64,000 nt of DNA from Endozoicomonas numazuensis (GTDB lineage Bacteria > Pseudomonadota > Gammaproteobacteria > Pseudomonadales > Endozoicomonadaceae): NCBI RefSeq assembly GCF_000722635.1, contig NZ_JOKH01000001.1:413845-477844 (forward strand), given 5' to 3'. Shown one piece after another: positions 8,828 to 15,472 of the stretch (position 1 is its first letter; each line of letters opens with the position of its first letter). Under the pieces are notes generated by a model. It did no database searches. It worked only from the letters and a program-made list of their open reading frames with translations, and was not told the DNA's origin. Both the position numbers and the translations under genes were made by a program.

Positions 8828-9205
8828 AACTATAAATACGAAAGCAATCTTCGCAGAATAATCTGCGCTATAACGAAATCTTCTATTTTTTGGCAGAGAC
8901 TATCAATTTAACCACAACTTCTGTGGATAACCCTGTTAATGGCTTTCTTCATCTCGCACCAACCCCCTCAGTTACAAGCTTCCCAGCGAAGTGAACATTA
9001 TTTGCTCACACTCTATAGCAGGCACTATATATAGGGACATAAAGAAATTTAAACACAAGACAGGGTTTTACCCTCATCAATAAACCTAAGAACTCTCCAC
9101 TAAAAACCGCGCCTTAACGAAGATACGACGACACTACTCGCATATTCCACTCAGTTATAAAAGTCGTTATAATTAGAAGCTTTTACTCCTGCGTGAAACA
9201 TCAGC
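8828..9205 (+). promoter_or_regulatory. Gene-free upstream region of the purine permease
   Basis: 378 bp without a convincing gene. A perfect small hairpin (CGCAGA-ataa-TCTGCG) lies at 8852-8867. A TATAAT hexamer at 9168-9173 sits about 30 bp before the permease ATG and is a good candidate -10 box. The matching -35 region (TTCCAC, 17 bp upstream) is weak. I see no purine-riboswitch core. Confidence 0.4.
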
Positions 9206-10498
9206 ATGTTAGAACGGCTATTCAAACTAAAAGAACATCAAACCGATGTTAAGACAGAAGTACTGGCAGGCATTACCACATTCCTGACCATGGCTTACAT
9301 TATTTTTGTAAACCCCAGTATGCTGGCAACTACCGGTATGGACCAGGGCGCAGTATTTGTGGCCACGTGCGTAGCTGCAGCCATCGGCTGTATGATCATG
9401 GGTTTCTACGCCAACTATCCTATTGCCCTTGCACCTGGCATGGGTCTGAATGCCTTTTTCGCTTTCACCGTTGTTGGTCAGATGGGTTATAGCTGGCAAG
9501 TCGCACTGGGTGCCGTGTTCCTTTCTGGTATCTGCTTCTTCGCACTAAGTGCCTTTAAGGTTCGCGAGTGGATCATTAACAGTATCCCACTTTCTCTGCG
9601 AGGCGGTATTGCAGCAGGTATCGGCCTTTTCCTCGGCTTTATCGCATTGCAGAATGCCGGCATTATCGTCGACAGCCCTGCGACACTGGTAACACTGGGA
9701 GATATGAGTTCATGGGGGGCCATCATGACTTCCATCGGCTTTGCGCTGATTGTGGCTCTCTACTATCGCAATGTAACCGGCTCAGTCATGATTGGTATCC
9801 TGTCCATCACGATCATTAGCCTTATTGCTGGCAAAATAGAAATGAATGGTGTGGTTTCCATGCCCCCCAGTATCACTCCAACTCTACTTGAACTGGATAT
9901 AGCCGGTGCGCTGGAAGTTGGAATGGTCAGCATTATTTTCTCATTCCTGTTTGTCGATCTCTTTGATACTTCTGGCACCCTGGTGGCTGTTGCCCAGAAA
10001 GGAGACCTTCTGGATAAAGACGGTAAATTCCCTCGTCTGGGTCGAGCCCTGATGGCAGATTCTGTAGCCAGTATGGCTGGTGCAGGACTGGGAACATCTA
10101 CCACCACCAGTTACGTCGAAAGTGCATCCGGTATTTCTGTCGGTGGCCGAACGGGTCTGACAGCAGTTGTTGTTGGATTTTTGTTCCTGGGATGCTTATT
10201 CCTGTCACCTTTAGCTGCCATGGTTCCTGCCTATGCGACCGCACCTGCCCTGATTTTTGTCGCAGTATTGATGACTCACAGTATGTTCCAGATCAACTGG
10301 GACGACCTGACTGAAGCAGCACCCGTTGTTATTGCGGCTGTTTCAATGCCTCTTAGCTACTCTATTACCACCGGTATTGCTTTTGGTTTCATCTCCTATA
10401 CCGCTATCAAGCTCTTGAGCGGTCGTGCAAAAGATCTCAATTCGGCCTTGGTTATCCTTTCAGTGCTGTTCACTGTCAAACTGGTGATGTTCAGTTAA
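9206..10498 (+). CDS. NCS2-family purine permease (AzgA/PbuG-like, COG2252 type)
   Basis: Inner-membrane transporter, probably a proton symporter for adenine, guanine or hypoxanthine. The 430 residues form 12-14 hydrophobic segments. Family motifs are present: LAGITTFLTMAYIIFVNPSML near the N-terminus, APGMGLNAFFAFTVV (about 74-88), FLFVDLFDTSGTLVAVA (about 249-265) and the STTTSYVESASGI helix (about 299-311). It is a single-gene unit with its own candidate promoter and a strong terminator. Exact purine specificity cannot be told from sequence. Confidence 0.9.
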   Translation: MLERLFKLKEHQTDVKTEVLAGITTFLTMAYIIFVNPSMLATTGMDQGAVFVATCVAAAIGCMIMGFYANYPIALAPGMGLNAFFAFTVVGQMGYSWQVALGAVFLSGICFFALSAFKVREWIINSIPLSLRGGIAAGIGLFLGFIALQNAGIIVDSPATLVTLGDMSSWGAIMTSIGFALIVALYYRNVTGSVMIGILSITIISLIAGKIEMNGVVSMPPSITPTLLELDIAGALEVGMVSIIFSFLFVDLFDTSGTLVAVAQKGDLLDKDGKFPRLGRALMADSVASMAGAGLGTSTTTSYVESASGISVGGRTGLTAVVVGFLFLGCLFLSPLAAMVPAYATAPALIFVAVLMTHSMFQINWDDLTEAAPVVIAAVSMPLSYSITTGIAFGFISYTAIKLLSGRAKDLNSALVILSVLFTVKLVMFS

Positions 10499-10526
10499 TG
10501 AGCTGAAAAGCAGTTTTCATCTCTTC

Positions 10527-10558
10527 AAAAGCGGCCCATAATATGGGCCGCTTTTATT
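10527..10558 (+). terminator. Rho-independent terminator of the purine permease gene
   Basis: Stem AAAAGCGGCCCAT / ATGGGCCGCTTTT with a 3-nt loop, followed by TTTATTTA, starting 29 bp after the permease stop. The A-run on the 5' side makes it potentially bidirectional. Confidence 0.92.
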
Positions 10559-10682
10559 TACATGGACGTAATGTATCCTGGCGATTCAGGGGCAATCTCC
10601 AGGATGCTTCATACATGAGTTAGAATTCATCATCTCACTCTGAAGCTCCATAAAGTCTCCATATCCAATATCGAAGATAACC

Positions 10683-11768
10683 ATGTCATTAGCCGTTGTA
10701 GAACCTGAAAAGTACGCAGCCCAGCTGGCCGAAAAGGTCAGCCTTACCCGAGAAGAGTTTCAGGCTTTCGATATCCCTGAACTGGAGATTTTCAGGTCCC
10801 GGCCAGAACATTACCGAATGCGGGCAGAGTTTCGCATCTGGCATGAGGGAGAGCATAGTTTTTACCGCATGTTTGACTCTGAGACCAAACAGCCTTTTAG
10901 TATTGATCAATTCCCCGCTGGTTCAGAGCGCATCAATCAGCTGATGATGCCTCTGATGAGAGACATTGAGCAACACGAAATACTGCGCAAGAGACTCTTT
11001 CAAATGGAGTTCCTGACGACCCAGACGGGTGAAGCCCTGATCAGTATGCTCTATCACAAACAATTGAATGATGTTTGGAAAGTAGCCGCTGAAAAGCTTC
11101 AAACCACCCACAACATCCGGATCATTGGCCGAGCCAGAAAACAGAAAGTTGTGCTGGATCGGGACTATGTTGTGGAATCACTGAAAGTTCTGGGAAAAAC
11201 CTACCAATACACTCAGGTTGAGAATAGCTTCACTCAGCCCAATGCTGGCGTGAACGAACATATGCTTGGATGGGCGAGCCGTGTCTGTGATGGCATAAAG
11301 GGAGATCTGTTGGAGCTGTATTGTGGTAACGGCAACTTCACTTGCGTTCTGGCAAATCATTTTGACAAGGTTCTTGCTACAGAAATATCCAAAACCTCTG
11401 TTAATTCTGCCCATAATAATTTCAAACTGAACAACATCCAGAATGTACAGATTGCTCGCCTTTCCAGCGAAGAATTCACCCAGGCTATGAACCGGGAGAG
11501 ATTATTCAGACGCTTACAAGATATTGATCTGGACAGTTACCAGGTCTCTACTATTTTTGTAGACCCTCCCAGAGCTGGGCTGGATGCAGGTACAGAAACC
11601 CTGGTTCAAAACTTCGATAATATTGTCTATATCTCGTGCAACCCTGAAACACTGAAACAAAACCTGGAAAAGATCACTGAAACGCATACTGTACAGCGTA
11701 TTGCTCTATTTGATCAGTTTCCCTATACCCATCACCGTGAAATGGGTGTTTTCCTGACACGCAAATAA
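10683..11768 (+). CDS. trmA: tRNA (uracil(54)-C5)-methyltransferase
   Basis: Makes ribothymidine at position 54 in the T-loop of tRNAs, using SAM. The 361-residue length fits TrmA rather than the larger RlmD/RumA. The N-terminal RNA-binding part includes FRSRPEHYRMRAEFRIWH. The methyltransferase core shows GDLLELYCGNGNFT (SAM motif I, about residues 208-221) and VDPPRAGLD. The catalytic Cys lies in ISCNPETL (about residue 319), and the end is HHREMGVFL. A MITE-like repeat begins about 30 bp after the stop and no separate terminator is seen. Confidence 0.96.
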   Translation: MSLAVVEPEKYAAQLAEKVSLTREEFQAFDIPELEIFRSRPEHYRMRAEFRIWHEGEHSFYRMFDSETKQPFSIDQFPAGSERINQLMMPLMRDIEQHEILRKRLFQMEFLTTQTGEALISMLYHKQLNDVWKVAAEKLQTTHNIRIIGRARKQKVVLDRDYVVESLKVLGKTYQYTQVENSFTQPNAGVNEHMLGWASRVCDGIKGDLLELYCGNGNFTCVLANHFDKVLATEISKTSVNSAHNNFKLNNIQNVQIARLSSEEFTQAMNRERLFRRLQDIDLDSYQVSTIFVDPPRAGLDAGTETLVQNFDNIVYISCNPETLKQNLEKITETHTVQRIALFDQFPYTHHREMGVFLTRK

Positions 11769-11797
11769 CTTCCTTTCAGGCCAAAAAGCAACCACCT

Positions 11798-11965
11798 CCA
11801 GGAGCCTGCCGGACTTATGCTTTCGAGCATAAATTTCAGTAGAGCGAGTCAAATTATTCGATGGATTCGTGCGAATAGTTGACCTATTTAAGCAAATTCA
11901 GTGGAAAAGATGGCCGTTCTTTCTGGATTTTAGGCCGGGCTGCCTATTCTCGGTCAGCCTCCTAG
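11798..11965. repeat. MITE-like element, copy 2 (inverted relative to copy 1)
   Basis: Second copy of the repeat at 8660-8827, in the opposite orientation. The right end ATTCTCGGTCAGCCTCCTAG (ending 11965) is intact. The left end (CAGGAGCCTGCCGGAC, from about 11799) has decayed. Both copies are about 168 bp. The pair brackets the purine permease and trmA. Confidence 0.72.
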
Positions 11966-12057
11966 CCTTTTCTTTAGAGGAATTCTATACCAGACTGTTA
12001 GTCTCCCTGTTTCTATAGCGGATAAAAACCAGAGACAGGGATTCTAACGGAGTCAGA

Positions 12058-13212
12058 ATGAAAAATTATCCAGCCTTTCTCTTTCTGCTGTGTATTTCTT
12101 TCTTTACAGGCCTTGTCAGCGCTAATGCTCTGGCAGCGAAGAATATTGACCTTCTTCTGGTCGCATACGATCAAGGCGAGAGCAACGCCTTTAAACAGCT
12201 AGAAAATGCTCTTGAAAAGCAAGGCATCAATTACCGTATATTATCGCTGGGAAGAGCAGCAGAAATTTTCAGGAACCATCCTCTCAATCTCTCTATCTCT
12301 GTACATAATGCCGAGCAGCTTAGAAACAACCGGGAAACCTCCTGGCCCGGTACCGCTCTTATTGAACTATCACAACGCATTAACCCCAAGATCGTCTACT
12401 CAGGAATGTCCAGTGCTGCCCAGGCTCAAATTCTCAACCATATGAGAACGCGAGGCAGTTACAACCTGGCTTTTTATGACAACTTTGACCCTGTAGTCAC
12501 TAAAGAATATGTCCGTGCTTTTTTAAGCACTGTGAGTTCGCTTGATGAACTTCATATACCCAGTATCGCAACCCGGCAAAGCTTCAACGATCTCTCTTTT
12601 TCGCCAGCACCGCTTTATACCGTATCCGGACAACCCGCTCTCGAAGCCTGGGATGACATTTATCGACAGACGGACAACGACCGTGTTCGTCAGGAATTAA
12701 ATCTCAGCACCCAACAGCCTGTAGTGGTATTTGCAGGAGGCTATGACGACACTTATGAGGATTACTTCAGAATCTTCATAGAGGCCACCCGAAAAATACC
12801 CTCCACCACCTTTCTGGTCACCTTCCACCCAAAAACCAATGGAGAGATTGAACGCCGCTGGATCAAGGAAAGAGGTGCAGGTAATGTCAGATTAATGGAT
12901 AAGAGTCGTCATTCCACGGCTGCACTCACCAAGTTATCTGTCGCTGTTATGGTCCACAAATCCTCTATTGGCACAATGGCACTCTATAAAGGGAAGCCAG
13001 TGATCTACATCGCAGAACCGGAAGTGGACAATTTTCTCATTCGAAGAAACCTGGCATTTCTGGCCTCATCACCGGAAGAAGTAGTAAAGACTTTTCATTC
13101 AGCCACTGCCACTCATAATCGGTTTCTCTCACTGGAATCTCTTGGTATGCCTGACAAACCTTCAGAGTATATTGCAGTCGAACTAAGAGAAATTTTGGAC
13201 GATTTAAGGTAA
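12058..13212 (+). CDS. Exported protein with GT-B glycosyltransferase-like C-terminal half
   Basis: A 384-residue protein with a clear Sec signal peptide (hydrophobic residues 5-22, likely cleavage after ALAA near residue 27). The remainder resembles the two-lobe GT-B or CDP-glycerol-transferase-like fold: VVVFAGGYDD, FLVTFHPKTNGEIE, VAVMVHKSSIGTMALYKGKPVIY and a C-terminal EEV segment. GT-B enzymes that use nucleotide sugars work in the cytoplasm, so an export signal on such a fold is unusual. It may be a periplasmic binding or modifying protein. It lies between trmA and a SanA-like gene, near the polysaccharide locus. Function unknown. Confidence 0.5.
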   Translation: MKNYPAFLFLLCISFFTGLVSANALAAKNIDLLLVAYDQGESNAFKQLENALEKQGINYRILSLGRAAEIFRNHPLNLSISVHNAEQLRNNRETSWPGTALIELSQRINPKIVYSGMSSAAQAQILNHMRTRGSYNLAFYDNFDPVVTKEYVRAFLSTVSSLDELHIPSIATRQSFNDLSFSPAPLYTVSGQPALEAWDDIYRQTDNDRVRQELNLSTQQPVVVFAGGYDDTYEDYFRIFIEATRKIPSTTFLVTFHPKTNGEIERRWIKERGAGNVRLMDKSRHSTAALTKLSVAVMVHKSSIGTMALYKGKPVIYIAEPEVDNFLIRRNLAFLASSPEEVVKTFHSATATHNRFLSLESLGMPDKPSEYIAVELREILDDLR

Positions 13213-13291
13213 TCCACATCAGGTAGACTTCCACCAGAAAGGTGATTATGGTTAACTGTTCTTGAATTCCTAATTTTACGGAGACTTCCGA

Positions 13292-13960
13292 ATGGGAGGC
13301 AGGCTGACCCGCCTAAAAGTTGTTACAGGGTTGTTTGCCGTAGCTGTGATAGGACTCATTTCCCTGATCGCTATCGCCAACTGGCTGGTAAATACCAGAA
13401 CCAGCTCACGGCTTTATACTGATATAGAAAGCATTCCATACAATAAAGTCGGCGTTTTGCTGGGCACCAGTAAATATGCCCGTGAAGGTGGCTATAACGA
13501 TCATTACGCCCTCCGTCTCAAGGCTGCATATCGTCTCTACACCCGTGGCAAGATTGAATATATCCTGATCAGCGGTGACAATGGCACACCCTACTATGAT
13601 GAGCCAAGCACGATTCGAAAAGACCTGTTAAAAATGGGCATTCCTCCAGAGAAGATTTACAGGGATTATGCGGGCTTTCGAACTCTGGATTCAGTTCTTC
13701 GAGCAAAATTTGTTTTTGGCCTAAACGAATTCACCATTATTTCCCAGACCTATCACAATAAACGAGCCCTCTATATTGCTCAGAACAGGGACATCAACGC
13801 TATAGCTTTCAACGCTGGTGACGGAACCAACAGCGACTTGAATAACAAAGCCAGAGAGGTTCTAGCAAGAGTTTTGGCGGTGCTCGAAGTCCACTGGTTA
13901 AACACCGGTCCTAAATACCTGGGCCCAATGATCGATATTGGTAATACACCTCCGACATAG
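13292..13960 (+). CDS. SanA-like DUF218 membrane protein
   Basis: A 222-residue protein with one N-terminal transmembrane helix (about residues 9-30) and a DUF218 domain: VGVLLGTSKYAREGGYNDHYALRL, LISGDNGTPYYDEPSTIRKDLL, and a later ISQTYHNKRALYIA segment. These are the hallmarks of SanA (E. coli vancomycin high-temperature exclusion protein), an envelope-barrier protein of unknown biochemistry. An MGG start at 13292 follows a GGAGA about 8 bp upstream. The next gene begins 13 bp after the stop. Confidence 0.85.
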   Translation: MGGRLTRLKVVTGLFAVAVIGLISLIAIANWLVNTRTSSRLYTDIESIPYNKVGVLLGTSKYAREGGYNDHYALRLKAAYRLYTRGKIEYILISGDNGTPYYDEPSTIRKDLLKMGIPPEKIYRDYAGFRTLDSVLRAKFVFGLNEFTIISQTYHNKRALYIAQNRDINAIAFNAGDGTNSDLNNKAREVLARVLAVLEVHWLNTGPKYLGPMIDIGNTPPT

Positions 13961-13973
13961 GGCCGGATTTGCA

Positions 13974-14729
13974 ATGCGTGTGAAAACCAAAGAAAAGATA
14001 TGCCAACAGCTCTTGGCCTTATGCCTGCTTTTTCCTGGCATCAGCAGTTTTGCCGACAAGGACAGGCTTTCGATCTCAGCAGGACTGCTTCCTTCAGACT
14101 ACCCCCCTCTGTTCTGGATCGATGATAAAAAGGGAATTGTGCAAAAAATCCTTGAAGCTATCAGCCAGCGAAGCTCTTACGACTTCAAGGAAGAGTATTA
14201 CCCTTTTAACCGAATTATTTACAAGGTAGGCAATGACAGCCTGGATTTGGAAGCCTGGACCTCCCCGCAGTGGCGAGAAAGCATTGCCAAAAACGTTTAC
14301 TTCACGGCCCCCTTCACAGAGCACTGTGAAGTGATCGTCCAGTTAAAAGACAGCGACCTTGAAGTAAATCATCCAAGTGACCTCCGGGGAAAGCGACTGG
14401 GGGTTGTGCAAAACTATACCTTTAAAACCTTTGAGCCTTTTTTTGAGACCGGAGAAGTCATTCGCAACAACTCCAAAGACGAAATGCATGTTTTGAGGCT
14501 ACTAATGAAAGGTCGAAATAATGCAGCACTGATGGATGAGCTGGTTGCCCGCTATCTGATGAAAACCCGATTTCCAGGAACGTTTAAAACAGGCAAAACG
14601 TTTGACTGTGTGCCCATTGCTTTTATGTTCAGTAAATCTGCCGAGAAGCAGGGAAAAGAGATCAACAGTATTCTTCAGAAATTAAAGTCAGAAGGCATCA
14701 TAGATCAGATTATGAAAGAGTACCGATAG
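13974..14729 (+). CDS. Periplasmic solute-binding protein, family 3 type
   Basis: About 251 residues if started at the ATG at 13974, chosen because it places a normal signal peptide at the N-terminus (KTKEK, then LLALCLLFPGISSFA). A longer frame back to 13938 would overlap the SanA-like gene. The mature part looks like the bacterial extracellular solute-binding family 3 (amino acid-binding type): a two-lobe pattern with YFTAPFTEHCEVIVQ, then LRGKRLGVVQNYTFKTFE and a C-terminal LKSEGIIDQIMKEY. No permease or ATPase is adjacent, so it may be an orphan sensor or binding protein. Confidence 0.7.
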   Translation: MRVKTKEKICQQLLALCLLFPGISSFADKDRLSISAGLLPSDYPPLFWIDDKKGIVQKILEAISQRSSYDFKEEYYPFNRIIYKVGNDSLDLEAWTSPQWRESIAKNVYFTAPFTEHCEVIVQLKDSDLEVNHPSDLRGKRLGVVQNYTFKTFEPFFETGEVIRNNSKDEMHVLRLLMKGRNNAALMDELVARYLMKTRFPGTFKTGKTFDCVPIAFMFSKSAEKQGKEINSILQKLKSEGIIDQIMKEYR

Positions 14730-14754
14730 ACGACTAAAAGCCCATCAATAACAT

Positions 14755-15462
14755 TTATAGTTCAATGTTAAGAAAAGATGATTTACGTACGTAATGCCTG
14801 AGCTTATCCATAGCATTTGGAAACCACTTATCAAAACCTCTTGTTTCCCTGACCAGCTCATCAGCCAGTCTTGGGTTGTATAAGTCGTTATAAATAAAGC
14901 CCGCCAGTGAAGCATCATGATGTCTGAGTTTATCTATGGCAGCCTGAAGGTCTGTCTGGCGAGTCACTCCTGCCATCACCATCAGAATCGTGCCATCAAC
15001 CATGGCACAAATAGACTCAGCTGGAATATTGTTTCTGTTGATCGCCATGACTGGAGAAGTGTCAAACACCACCACATCGTAACGCTCTAACCAGTACTCC
15101 ATCAGTTTATTCATATTACTCAGGTTTCGAAACATGATGGCATCGGTATCACAAGGCGCTGGAAGTATATCTATATCAGCTTCATCGTCATGCATGATAC
15201 AACCATCAGCTGAACTGGGATTGGGTAACCAGTCAGTATGTAAATGACCTGACAAATCCCCTAACTCCGGGTGTAACAGGTTCACTTCAACCAACAGGGT
15301 ATGTTTACCATCTGCTTCACTTCGCTTGCTCATGGCATAAGCCATGGTGCTGCAGCCTTCACCAGGATTGGTAGACGTCACCGCCAGAGATCTCATTCCC
15401 CGCCCAATAGTATTGCCATAGACCTGCTCTACTTCCAGATAATTGATGGGAAGCTTGATCAT
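14755..15462 (-). CDS. BY-kinase/CpsD-like ATPase with altered P-loop (SypD position)
   Basis: A 235-residue MinD/CpsD-fold protein of the bacterial tyrosine-kinase type. The Walker A motif reads TNPGEGCST: the invariant Lys is replaced by Cys37. The Walker A' region (LLVEVNLLHPEL) has lost its usual Asp, while a Walker B-like VVVFDTSPV remains. The C-terminal tail (RHYVRKSSFLNIEL) has a single Tyr rather than a Tyr cluster. It follows the multi-SLBB export gene by 10 bp and corresponds in position to Vibrio fischeri sypD. Probably a non-catalytic partner of polymer export. The substitution is seen; loss of activity is inferred. Confidence 0.75.
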   Translation of the reverse strand: MIKLPINYLEVEQVYGNTIGRGMRSLAVTSTNPGEGCSTMAYAMSKRSEADGKHTLLVEVNLLHPELGDLSGHLHTDWLPNPSSADGCIMHDDEADIDILPAPCDTDAIMFRNLSNMNKLMEYWLERYDVVVFDTSPVMAINRNNIPAESICAMVDGTILMVMAGVTRQTDLQAAIDKLRHHDASLAGFIYNDLYNPRLADELVRETRGFDKWFPNAMDKLRHYVRKSSFLNIEL

Positions 15463-15472
15463 GTTACACCAC

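Noticed and set aside
8660-11965. Composite transposon formed by the two inverted repeats
   Set aside because: No transposase, the cargo is housekeeping (trmA and a permease), and no target duplication around the pair is seen; two separate short insertions are simpler.
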